Below are positions 43,886-52,099 of a DNA stretch of 64,000 nt, one piece after another; position 1 is the stretch's first letter, and each line of letters opens with the position of its first letter. Below the pieces are notes generated by a model that was given only the letters and a program-made list of their open reading frames with translations, was not told the origin of the DNA and made no database searches. This DNA comes from Ekhidna sp051379705. GTDB taxonomy: Bacteria > Bacteroidota > Bacteroidia > Cytophagales > Cyclobacteriaceae. The stretch spans positions 3,658,001-3,722,000 of the forward strand of contig NZ_CP179868.1 in the NCBI RefSeq assembly GCF_051379705.1, given 5' to 3'. Both the position numbers and the translations under genes were made by a program.

Positions 43886-44616
43886 GAAGCTGGCTCGTAT
43901 TTCTGAAACAGGCTTTTTATCTTCATTTGAAGTACGCCGATAATGGCTTCTTTGAAAATCCCTTTTGACATTTTGGAGGTTCCTTTTGTACGGTCGGTAA
44001 AAATGATAGGGACTTCAACGATTTTAAAGCCATGTTTCCATGCATTGAACTTCATCTCTATCTGAAAAGCATAACCAATGAAGTGGATTTTGTCAAGTTT
44101 GAGTTTATCGAAGACCCTTCGGTGATAGCATTTAAAACCAGCTGTACTGTCTCTAAATGGCATGCCTGTGATTAGGCGCACATAAAAGCTTGCAAAATAA
44201 CTCATAAGTACGCGTCCCATCGGCCAGTTTACCACATTTACTCCAGTAACATAGCGACTACCTATTGCTACATCAGCACCTTTTTCGCATGATTCAAGTA
44301 GCCTTACTAAATCATTGGGATCATGCGAAAAATCGGCATCCATCTCACAGATATACTCATACCCATTTTCAAGTGCCCATTTAAATCCTGTAATGTAAGC
44401 GGTGCCAAGTCCAAGTTTTCCTTCTCGCTCAAGCAGAAATATTCGATCTGGTGCCTTCGCCATTTCTTCCTTTACTATGTCGGCAGTACCATCTGGTGAT
44501 CCATCATCTACTACAAGCACATCAAATGAGGGTGTGATTACACGAGACACAGCAATAATGTCACGAATATTTTCGCATTCATTGTAAGTAGGTATGACGA
44601 CAATGTTTCTAGACAT
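43882..44616 (-). CDS. Polyprenol-phosphate mannosyltransferase family glycosyltransferase (GT2)
   Basis: A 244-residue GT2 enzyme resembling dolichol-phosphate mannose synthase. The N-terminal VVIPTYNECENI, the DDGSPDGTAD (about 35-45), the metal-binding DADFSHDP and the GSRYVTG and RDSTAGFKCYHR motifs are all present. It has no C-terminal TM helices, so it is the soluble DPM1 type. It likely transfers a sugar from a nucleotide donor to undecaprenyl phosphate for cell-envelope glycosylation. Confidence 0.9.
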   Translation of the reverse strand: MSRNIVVIPTYNECENIRDIIAVSRVITPSFDVLVVDDGSPDGTADIVKEEMAKAPDRIFLLEREGKLGLGTAYITGFKWALENGYEYICEMDADFSHDPNDLVRLLESCEKGADVAIGSRYVTGVNVVNWPMGRVLMSYFASFYVRLITGMPFRDSTAGFKCYHRRVFDKLKLDKIHFIGYAFQIEMKFNAWKHGFKIVEVPIIFTDRTKGTSKMSKGIFKEAIIGVLQMKIKSLFQKYEPAS

Positions 44617-44670
44617 TAATATTCAGTATAAGGATTTAGAAAGGAAAATATAACTTTTTGATATGAATTA

Positions 44671-45045
44671 CTAATCGCTAACGATCCAATCAAAAGATTG
44701 CTCAAGTTGGTCAAATACTCTTGTCCGATTCCCCTGACCAGTCACACGAATGTAGCCATTGTAGAATATCTTATGTAATGCAGTCAGCCCAATAACTGCT
44801 GTCCTCTTCATGTCATTATCAAGCTCCTTTCCAGCCTGTTTTAACGCATTCACGATTTCGTTGTTTGCTTTTGCGCCAGTAAAATTTACGATAAGTAAAA
44901 CGTCTTTGCCGGCATTTATTTGAGTTTGCTTGCTTTCTCTAAATACGGCCATTAAATCAGCACCCTTGAGTTGACTGTAATCGGCCAATAGTATTCGTTT
45001 GTTTTTATGCGTGATCCAATGAACTCGTTGAGTCAAATCTTTCAT
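44671..45045 (-). CDS. STAS-like protein of unknown function
   Basis: A 124-residue soluble protein with alternating strands and helices (WITHKNKRILLADYSQ, DVLLIVNFTGAK, RTAVIGLTALHKIF) suggesting a SpoIIAA/STAS-like fold. It follows speA by 15 bases and precedes the glycosyltransferase by 54. Domain assignment is tentative and no partner kinase is nearby. Confidence 0.55.
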   Translation of the reverse strand: MKDLTQRVHWITHKNKRILLADYSQLKGADLMAVFRESKQTQINAGKDVLLIVNFTGAKANNEIVNALKQAGKELDNDMKRTAVIGLTALHKIFYNGYIRVTGQGNRTRVFDQLEQSFDWIVSD

Positions 45046-45060
45046 TTACCGTACTAAGTT

Positions 45061-46446
45061 TTAATATCCTAAAATCTTCATCATCGCATCACTTTCCTGT
45101 TCTGGAGCAAACAAGTCATGAGTGATGTTTCCGTCCTTGTCACGATCAATTATGATATGCTTGGGTGCTGGTATAAGGCAATGTTGAATGCCTCCATAGC
45201 CACCTAGAGATTCCTGATATGCACCTGTATGGAAAAAGCCAAAGTACAAGGTCTCTTTTTCATCGTACTGGGGTAGAAAAACTTCTCCAATATGTGCTTC
45301 AGAGTCATAATAATCATGACTATCGCAAGTAAGGCCACCAAGGTTAACCCGATGATAAGGACTCTTCCAATGGTTCACGGGTAGCATTATATATTTCTGA
45401 TTAAGTCCCCAGACATCCGGCATGTGAGTGATGAATGAACCATCCATCATGTACCAAAGCTCTTTGTCATTTTGGAGTTTCTGATCCAGAACTGAATAGA
45501 TGGTTGCACCGCTTTCTCCTACAGTGAAGCTGCCAAATTCGGTGAAAATATTTGGTACCGGCACATGGTTTTTCTTGCAAATCCACTGAATATTCTCGAT
45601 GATTTGGTCAGCCATGTAAGGGTAGTCAAATTCAAAGTGAAGTGAGTTTTTTATAGGAAATCCACCACCAATGTCTACAGTATCTAATTCAGGACAAATC
45701 TTTTTCAGTTCGCAATATTTGTAAATAAATCTGCTCAACTCACTCCAATAGTACGCTGTATCTTTTATCCCTGTATTGATAAAAAAGTGAAGCATCTTCA
45801 GCTTCGCTTTTGAATCTTTTATTTGCTCTTTATAATAGGGAAGAATATCACTGTATCGGATACCCAGCCTTGAAGTATAAAAAGCAAAATTTGGCTCTTC
45901 GTCAGCCGCTATGCGTATGCCAACCTGAAAATCACCTTTCACATTGTCTTTATAATGGTCCAGCTCATTCAAATTATCCAATATGGGTATACAGTTTTTA
46001 TAACCCTCATTCAAAAGAGCGGAAACTTCCTGCAGGTATAACGGTCGCTTAAAGCCATTACAAATCACAAAGTGATTCTTGGTAAGCTTGCCGGCTTTTT
46101 CCATGCTTCTGACAATAGGAATGTCATATGCTGAAGAGGTCTCAATATGTGCATTGCTTGATAAAGCTTCCTCTACCACAAATCGAAAATGAGAGCTTTT
46201 AGTACAATATGCATAGGTATATTCTCCCTCATAGTTGTGTTTTTTTATTGCGTCAGCAAAAATCTGATAAGCATATTTGATGTTCTCCTCAATTTTTGGG
46301 AGGTAGCTTAGTTTTAATGGAGTCCCATATTCTTTAATTATATCCATAAGGTTTACCCCATGGAAATGAAGGTTATCTTTTTCAACTTTAAACTCCTCTG
46401 TAGGGAAGTAAAAGGTTTGATCAATCAGGTCCGCATACTTTCTCAT
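45061..46446 (-). CDS. speA: Arginine decarboxylase (PLP, fold III, Bacteroidota type)
   Basis: A 461-residue decarboxylase converting arginine to agmatine, the first step of polyamine synthesis. The PLP-binding Lys is K83 in AYCTKSSHF; HFFINTGI and VDIGGGFPI follow, with the catalytic Cys-region near the C terminus. It is shorter than E. coli SpeA (about 660) but matches the Bacteroidota type. It is divergent from two amidinotransferase-fold genes and argS. Length and motifs are secure; a diaminopimelate or ornithine decarboxylase role is less likely given the His-rich AYCTK motif. Confidence 0.85.
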   Translation of the reverse strand: MRKYADLIDQTFYFPTEEFKVEKDNLHFHGVNLMDIIKEYGTPLKLSYLPKIEENIKYAYQIFADAIKKHNYEGEYTYAYCTKSSHFRFVVEEALSSNAHIETSSAYDIPIVRSMEKAGKLTKNHFVICNGFKRPLYLQEVSALLNEGYKNCIPILDNLNELDHYKDNVKGDFQVGIRIAADEEPNFAFYTSRLGIRYSDILPYYKEQIKDSKAKLKMLHFFINTGIKDTAYYWSELSRFIYKYCELKKICPELDTVDIGGGFPIKNSLHFEFDYPYMADQIIENIQWICKKNHVPVPNIFTEFGSFTVGESGATIYSVLDQKLQNDKELWYMMDGSFITHMPDVWGLNQKYIMLPVNHWKSPYHRVNLGGLTCDSHDYYDSEAHIGEVFLPQYDEKETLYFGFFHTGAYQESLGGYGGIQHCLIPAPKHIIIDRDKDGNITHDLFAPEQESDAMMKILGY

Positions 46447-46590
46447 CGACTTCAGGAAAAAATTGGACGCAATTATCCATTAAAAACAGGATTCTAGAAA
46501 ATAATTGGCATTTGTTTTTATAAAAGTCTCAATGTCCGATATTGTAAGTTTTCCTTTTCAAATGATGCGAATAACCTTGATGATAAGAGT

Positions 46591-46598
46591 TAATTTTG
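46591..46598 (+). promoter_or_regulatory. Candidate -7 box (TAATTTTG) for the amidinotransferase/argS operon
   Basis: Exact TAnnTTTG match 19 bases before the ATG at 46617 in the 170-base divergent gap with speA. It overlaps the alternative TTG start at 46596, which argues against that start. A good -33 TTG is not obvious. Confidence 0.45.
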
Positions 46599-46616
46599 CG
46601 TCAATTTTTCAATCAC

Positions 46617-47531
46617 ATGATCACCGTAAAAGTTTTAGACGAAACCGCGCCACTTGAGGCAGTCATATTGGGTATAGCCGATAGCATGGGTGGAATTCCC
46701 AAGATTGAGAATACCTATGACCCTAAATCCAAAGAGCACATACGAGCAGGTACCTTTCCTGAGGAAGCTGATCTTATAGCTGAAATGCACGAGGTGGCTA
46801 AGGTGCTTGAAAAGCATGGAGTTACCGTATACCGTCCCAATAACATTGCGAAGCTCAATCAAATATTTTCTAGAGACATTGCTTTTGTTATTCAAAGTAA
46901 GCTTGTGGTGCCATGTGTTACTCCGGAACGCAAATTAGAATCTGATGGTATTCAATACATTATTGATGAAGTATCGGAGGTGTTGCTGCCTGACGAGCAT
47001 GAGCGGATGGAAGGCGGAGATATTATGCCATGGAGGGACCATATCTTTGTGGGATATTCGAAAGACGCAGACTTTAATAAGTACACAGTTTCGAGAACGA
47101 ATGAAGCAGCAGTAGACTATCTAAAGCGGACATTTACTGACTTTACGGTTAAGGCTTTTGAGCTGAACAAATCAGATGATAATCCCCGAGAAAATGCACT
47201 GCACCTGGACTGTTGCTTTCAGCCAGTAGGTAAAGACAAAGCAGTCATTTATAGAGGTGGATTCAAGAATGAAGAAGATGCTGATTTTTTAATTAGCTTC
47301 TTTGGGGAGACCAACATCTTTGAAATAACCAAAGAGGAGATGTATGATATGAACTCAAATTTTTTCTCCATTAGTCCGGAAGTTGTGATTTCAGATAGCA
47401 GTTTTAATCGCTTAAATGAACAGTTTCGAAAGTGGGGATTGACAGTAGAGGAAGTAAAGTATAGAGAGACGGCAAAAATGGAAGGTTTGCTTCGATGTTC
47501 AACCATGCCGCTAAGGAGAAGATATGACTAG
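46617..47531 (+). CDS. Amidinotransferase-fold (arginine deiminase-like) hydrolase
   Basis: A 304-residue protein of the guanidine-modifying superfamily (arginine deiminase, amidinotransferase, dimethylargininase). Catalytic-type residues are E132-G-G-D135 (RMEGGDIM), H196 (LHLDCCF) and C294 (LLRCSTMPL). The upstream in-frame TTG at 46596 overlaps a promoter box, so ATG 46617 is preferred. It overlaps ctlX by 8 bases and stands opposite speA, so arginine or agmatine is a plausible substrate, but which reaction it performs is not set. Confidence 0.85.
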   Translation: MITVKVLDETAPLEAVILGIADSMGGIPKIENTYDPKSKEHIRAGTFPEEADLIAEMHEVAKVLEKHGVTVYRPNNIAKLNQIFSRDIAFVIQSKLVVPCVTPERKLESDGIQYIIDEVSEVLLPDEHERMEGGDIMPWRDHIFVGYSKDADFNKYTVSRTNEAAVDYLKRTFTDFTVKAFELNKSDDNPRENALHLDCCFQPVGKDKAVIYRGGFKNEEDADFLISFFGETNIFEITKEEMYDMNSNFFSISPEVVISDSSFNRLNEQFRKWGLTVEEVKYRETAKMEGLLRCSTMPLRRRYD

Positions 47532-48471
47532 CCAGATTACGAATACACTTTTTATGATAAGGCCAATTTCATTTCGAAAGAATGAAGAGACTGCCGAAAA
47601 CAACTATTTTCAGCAAGATGAGAACGAAATTTCAGCTGATGAAATTCAAGGAAAAGCTTTAGCTGAGTTTGATTTATTCGTAGAAAAGCTAAGAGAAAAG
47701 GGGATTGAGGTTTTCGTATTTGACGATAGAGAATCTGATTTAACACCTGATTCTATTTTCCCAAACAACTGGATATCGTTTCATAATGATGGCACCATTC
47801 TCACCTATCCTATGTATGCTGAAAATCGCAGACTCGAGCGAAGAGATGACGTCATCAATAAGTTACAAGAAACCTTTCTCGTAAATAATGTTCATAGTTT
47901 TGCTCACTGGGAGAATAAAGGAAAATTCTTGGAGGGAACCGGAAGTATGATCCTGGATAGGCCAAGTAAGATTGCCTATGCCTCACTTTCAGAGCGTACC
48001 AACGAAGATGTATTAAACGACTTTTGTGAAAAAGCGGGCTATGAGTCTATGACTTTCACCTCTTTTCAGACAGTGAATGGAAGGAGGTTGCCTATATATC
48101 ATACCAATGTCATGATGGCGCTGGGAGAAAATTATGCGATTGTGTGCCTGGATAGCATAGACAATGCAGAGGAACGAGAGCATATGGTGTCTTCCATTCA
48201 AAAATCAGGTAAAGAAATCATCGAAATTACTGAAGAGCAGATGCATCAATTTGCAGGTAACATGCTCCAGGTGATGAATGATAGAAATGAACCATTTACT
48301 GTGATGTCTAGGGCGGCATACGAAAGTCTGGATGAGACTCAAATTGACTCCATAGAAAAGTATGGTGAAATAATTCATAGCCCGATTCCTACGATTGAAA
48401 AATTAGGAGGAGGAAGTGTAAGATGTATGATGGCAGAAGTCTTTTTGCCAAAACAATTATTTAGCGAATAA
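47524..48471 (+). CDS. ctlX: Citrulline-utilisation hydrolase CtlX / arginine deiminase-related
   Basis: A 315-residue protein of the CtlX group of the amidinotransferase superfamily. Guanidine-site residues are E137 (FLEGTGSM), H193 (PIYHTNVMM) and catalytic C301 (GGSVRCMMAE). Together with the preceding paralogous-fold gene (8-base overlap) and argS (TAATG overlap by one base) it forms a translationally coupled arginine cluster. Family role: hydrolysis of a ureido or guanidino compound to ornithine-like products. Confidence 0.87.
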   Translation: MTSQITNTLFMIRPISFRKNEETAENNYFQQDENEISADEIQGKALAEFDLFVEKLREKGIEVFVFDDRESDLTPDSIFPNNWISFHNDGTILTYPMYAENRRLERRDDVINKLQETFLVNNVHSFAHWENKGKFLEGTGSMILDRPSKIAYASLSERTNEDVLNDFCEKAGYESMTFTSFQTVNGRRLPIYHTNVMMALGENYAIVCLDSIDNAEEREHMVSSIQKSGKEIIEITEEQMHQFAGNMLQVMNDRNEPFTVMSRAAYESLDETQIDSIEKYGEIIHSPIPTIEKLGGGSVRCMMAEVFLPKQLFSE

Positions 48472-50255
48472 TGCTGGAAACAAGTATTCAAAAAGCGATA
48501 TCAGAGGCATTTGCCCAATTGTATAATCACTTCATATCAGAAGCTGATGTCGCCATTCAACCAACGAGAAAGGAATTCGAGGGAAGCTACACATTTGTTG
48601 TCTTTCCTTATTTGAAAATTACCAAAGGCAAACCTGAGGACTCAGGGAAACAAATAGGCAGCTGGTTAAAAGACAATACCGATTTTATTGAAGGGTACAA
48701 TGTAGTCAAAGGGTTCCTAAACCTTGAGTTGACAAATGTGAGTTGGGTTCAAACGCTCCATGACATTGCCGGAGATCAGACCTATGGATCTTTTGCCGAT
48801 AATGGGCAGAAAGTGATGGTTGAGTTTTCCTCACCAAATACGAATAAGCCACTGCACTTAGGTCACTTACGAAACAACTTCTTGGGGGATTCCGCAGCAA
48901 GAATACTTGCAGCCAATGGCTATGAGGTGAAAAAGGTAAATCTCGTCAATGACCGTGGTGTTCATATCTGTAAGTCGATGCTGGCCTATCAGAAAATTGG
49001 GAATGGAGAGACACCGGAGAGTGCAGGAGTGAAAGGAGATCACCTGATAGGAAAGTACTATGTGAAGTTCGATCAGATGCTGAAAGCAGAGGTAAATGTC
49101 CTTGTTGAAAAAGGCATGGATCCCGAAGAAGCAAAAAAGGAAGCGCCATCCATCAAAGAAGCACAAGAGATGCTTCAAAAATGGGAGAAAGGAGATCCCG
49201 ATACGGTAGCATTATGGGAGAAAATGAACGGTTGGGTATATGAGGGTTTTGATGCTACATATAAAACCATGGGCATCAATTTTGACACCATGTACAAGGA
49301 GTCCAACACCTATTTGCTAGGCAAGGAGTTGGTAGAAGAAGGTCTTGAAAAAGGAGTCTTCTTTAAGAAAGACAATGGTTCTGTATGGGTGGATCTTACT
49401 GATGAAGGCATGGACGAGAAGCTTGTTCTTCGTGCCGATGGGACTGCTGTGTATATGACTCAGGATATGGGCACGTGCGACATGAAGCACAAAGATTTCC
49501 CGTTTGATAAATCTGTTTTTGTCGTTGGTAACGAGCAAGATTATCACTTCAAGGTACTTTTTGCCATCATGGGAAAATTGGGAAGAGCCTATGCCGACGG
49601 ACTTTATCATTTGTCTTATGGGATGGTAGACTTACCATCTGGGAAAATGAAGTCGCGCGAAGGAACGGTAGTAGATGCAGATGATTTGCTTCAGGAAATG
49701 TTCAGCACCGCAGAAAAACATACCCGCGAGTTAGGGAAAATCGAAGGCATGGATGAGAAGGAAGCACAAGATCTTTACAGAATCCTTGGGTTAGGAGCAT
49801 TGAAGTATTTCCTCTTAAAAGTTGATCCTAAGAAGCGAATGCTGTTCAACCCTCAAGAGTCGATCGAATTTCAAGGACATACGGGACCATTCATTCAATA
49901 TACTCATGCACGTATTTCAGCAATATTGAGAAGAAGTATTTCACTTGAAGTTCAAATCGATTTCGATCCACAAAAAGTTGGAGACCTAAGCAAAAGAGAG
50001 GTTGATCTGATTTTTAAAATAACAGAATACAAGAAGGCGTTACGTGAAGCTGCTAAAGAGTATTCTCCAGCTATCATGGCTCAATACGTCTACGATCTGG
50101 CCAAAGATTACAATGGATTTTACCAGGAAGTGCCGATTTTCAATGAGGAAAACAAAGACAAGCTAGCTTTTAGAATTGCACTTTCCGCTCTCACCGCTAA
50201 ATTGATAAAAGAAAGCATGAACCTACTTGGCATAGAAGTGCCGGAGAGAATGTAA
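48471..50255 (+). CDS. argS: Arginyl-tRNA synthetase
   Basis: A 594-residue class I aminoacyl-tRNA synthetase that charges tRNA-Arg. The additional N-terminal domain (1-110) is followed by the HIGH-equivalent HLGH (129-132) in NKPLHLGHLRNNF. The KMSKS-equivalent KMKSREG is near 392-398. The C-terminal DALR anticodon-binding domain spans about 475-594. Its ATG overlaps the ctlX stop (TAATG). An argS in one transcript with two arginine-hydrolase-fold genes is unusual. Confidence 0.96.
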   Translation: MLETSIQKAISEAFAQLYNHFISEADVAIQPTRKEFEGSYTFVVFPYLKITKGKPEDSGKQIGSWLKDNTDFIEGYNVVKGFLNLELTNVSWVQTLHDIAGDQTYGSFADNGQKVMVEFSSPNTNKPLHLGHLRNNFLGDSAARILAANGYEVKKVNLVNDRGVHICKSMLAYQKIGNGETPESAGVKGDHLIGKYYVKFDQMLKAEVNVLVEKGMDPEEAKKEAPSIKEAQEMLQKWEKGDPDTVALWEKMNGWVYEGFDATYKTMGINFDTMYKESNTYLLGKELVEEGLEKGVFFKKDNGSVWVDLTDEGMDEKLVLRADGTAVYMTQDMGTCDMKHKDFPFDKSVFVVGNEQDYHFKVLFAIMGKLGRAYADGLYHLSYGMVDLPSGKMKSREGTVVDADDLLQEMFSTAEKHTRELGKIEGMDEKEAQDLYRILGLGALKYFLLKVDPKKRMLFNPQESIEFQGHTGPFIQYTHARISAILRRSISLEVQIDFDPQKVGDLSKREVDLIFKITEYKKALREAAKEYSPAIMAQYVYDLAKDYNGFYQEVPIFNEENKDKLAFRIALSALTAKLIKESMNLLGIEVPERM

Positions 50256-50261
50256 ACACCT

Positions 50262-51149
50262 ATGAAGTCCTGGATCAAAGCCTTTCGATTGCGAACGCTG
50301 CCTTTAGCCATTTCAGGCTGGATGGTTGGGACTTCCATTGCAGCGAATGAAGCTGAGCTGAGTTTCTTAATCTCAGGACTTACCTTGCTCACAGCGATAT
50401 TTTTGCAAATATTGTCTAACCTGGCCAACGACTTTGGAGACGCTTCTTCAGGTGTTGATAAGGAACGAAAAGGGGAAGAACGAATGGTTAGCTCCGGCAA
50501 AATCACTGCCAATGCAATGAAAAATGCAATGATAATCTTCGGACTGCTATCGTTGATTTCGGGAATTATTCTGGTTGCAATTGCTTTTCCTGAGGATTGG
50601 AAGTCAGCACTCATTTTTATTGCCGTTGGCTTGATAGGCATTGCAGCAGCCATTAAGTATACAGTGGGAAAGAATCCCTATGGCTATGTAGGATTTGGTG
50701 ATATTTTCGTTTTCCTCTTCTTTGGGATTGTATTGGTGTTTGGCACCTATTACCTACAAGCGAAGGAACTCAATTGGCTGGTGATGCTACCGGCAATTTC
50801 TATCGGGTTATTCAGTGTAGGAGTATTGAATGTGAACAACATCAGAGATATCGAATCAGATAAAGCTGCTGGTAAAATCTCTGTTCCAGTCAGGCTGGGT
50901 AGGAAAAAGGCAGTGATATATCACATTTTTTTACTTGGAGGTGGAATGCTTTCTTCCATCGTGTTTGTGCTGTTTAATTTCCAGTCTTACCTACCATTGC
51001 TCTTTGTACTTATCATGGTCTTCTTCATCAAAAACATCAGGGCCGTTCGCAATAAACCAGCCAATGAATTAGATCCTTATCTCAAGCAAATGGCCATCTC
51101 TACATTTCTCTTTTCGATTCTGTTTTCACTTGGGATGTTACTTACCTAA
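50262..51149 (+). CDS. menA: 1,4-dihydroxy-2-naphthoate octaprenyltransferase
   Basis: A 295-residue inner-membrane UbiA-family prenyltransferase making demethylmenaquinone. The prenyl-diphosphate motif NDFGDASSGVDKERKGEE (about 55-75) and the second motif NNIRDIESDKAAGK (about 190-205) are conserved, with about eight TM helices. It begins 6 bases after argS. Indicates a menaquinone-based respiratory chain. Confidence 0.94.
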   Translation: MKSWIKAFRLRTLPLAISGWMVGTSIAANEAELSFLISGLTLLTAIFLQILSNLANDFGDASSGVDKERKGEERMVSSGKITANAMKNAMIIFGLLSLISGIILVAIAFPEDWKSALIFIAVGLIGIAAAIKYTVGKNPYGYVGFGDIFVFLFFGIVLVFGTYYLQAKELNWLVMLPAISIGLFSVGVLNVNNIRDIESDKAAGKISVPVRLGRKKAVIYHIFLLGGGMLSSIVFVLFNFQSYLPLLFVLIMVFFIKNIRAVRNKPANELDPYLKQMAISTFLFSILFSLGMLLT

Positions 51150-51250
51150 AACTGGAGTCCTGACAAAAGATTTCTGATCTAATGATTTTCGTCAAATTCC
51201 AGCGATGAATATCATTTTTCGTTAAATTGGGTGTTATAAACAATCCAACA

Positions 51251-52096
51251 ATGAAAAGAATATTAGTACCATACGATTTTTCCAAAGTTTCAGAACATGC
51301 ATTGGATTTTGCTTGTCAAATTGCAGATAAGGCTGGAAGTGAAATCATGCTTCTGAATGTAATTGAGCATCCTACAGCTGATTCATTCAAGACTTTAGGG
51401 ATGCAAAATGTAGACCCAATGGAGCAGCTCTACATTAAGAAAATGTATGAAACTGTTCAGGAAAAGCTTGAAGGTGTAGTTACGGCAGCTAAGTATTCCG
51501 ATGAGTTAATAACTACCAAAATCCAACTTGGAAATCCTTTCAATACGATCATAGATCAAATTGTGGAAGAAAAGATGAGTATGCTAGTGGCTGGTACCGA
51601 AGGAGCCGATGGATTGAACGAGTATTTTGTTGGATCAAATGCTGAAAAGATTGTGCGTAAAGCGTCTTGTCCGGTAATCACCATTCAAGATAAATGTGAG
51701 CTTGAGCCGATTGAAAAGATCGTTTTTGCTTCTGATTTTCAGCATACGGATGATGACTTTGTAGCTCAACTTAAAGAGATGCAAAATACATTCGATGCAC
51801 AATTGAACATTGTGAAAATCAATACACCTGCGAGCTTCACATCAACGCGACACGACACAAAACAGATGGAAGAGTTCGTTAAGAAATACGCGATCGAGAA
51901 TTATACCATCGAAATCTATAACTACAAAAATGAGGAAGATGGAATTATTCTTTACTCTGAAGACATTGAGGCAGACATGATTGCCTTGGGAACTCATCAG
52001 CGGAAAGGAGTCGGTCATTTCCTTTCAGGGAGCATTGCAGAAGATGTTGTGAATCATTCCAAAATTCCGGTCTGGACTACTCATCTAAAAGACTAA
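51251..52096 (+). CDS. Universal stress protein, two UspA domains
   Basis: A 281-residue cytosolic protein with tandem UspA domains (about 1-140 and 150-281). The first ends in the ATP-binding-like GTEGADGLNEYFVGSNAEKI and the second in GTHQRKGVGHFLSGS, the G-2x-G-9x-G-S/T pattern. An upstream in-frame TTG at 51227 exists, but ATG 51251 begins with the standard MKRILVPYDFS. It lies 3 bases before the WD40-caspase gene, so both are likely on one mRNA. Confidence 0.92.
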   Translation: MKRILVPYDFSKVSEHALDFACQIADKAGSEIMLLNVIEHPTADSFKTLGMQNVDPMEQLYIKKMYETVQEKLEGVVTAAKYSDELITTKIQLGNPFNTIIDQIVEEKMSMLVAGTEGADGLNEYFVGSNAEKIVRKASCPVITIQDKCELEPIEKIVFASDFQHTDDDFVAQLKEMQNTFDAQLNIVKINTPASFTSTRHDTKQMEEFVKKYAIENYTIEIYNYKNEEDGIILYSEDIEADMIALGTHQRKGVGHFLSGSIAEDVVNHSKIPVWTTHLKD

Positions 52097-52099
52097 GAC

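Noticed and set aside
46617..48471. Arginine deiminase catabolic operon
   Set aside because: No carbamate kinase, ornithine carbamoyltransferase or arginine-ornithine antiporter is present.
50120..50653. 177-codon minus-strand frame over argS/menA
   Set aside because: Shadow of two secure genes, with no start context or motif.
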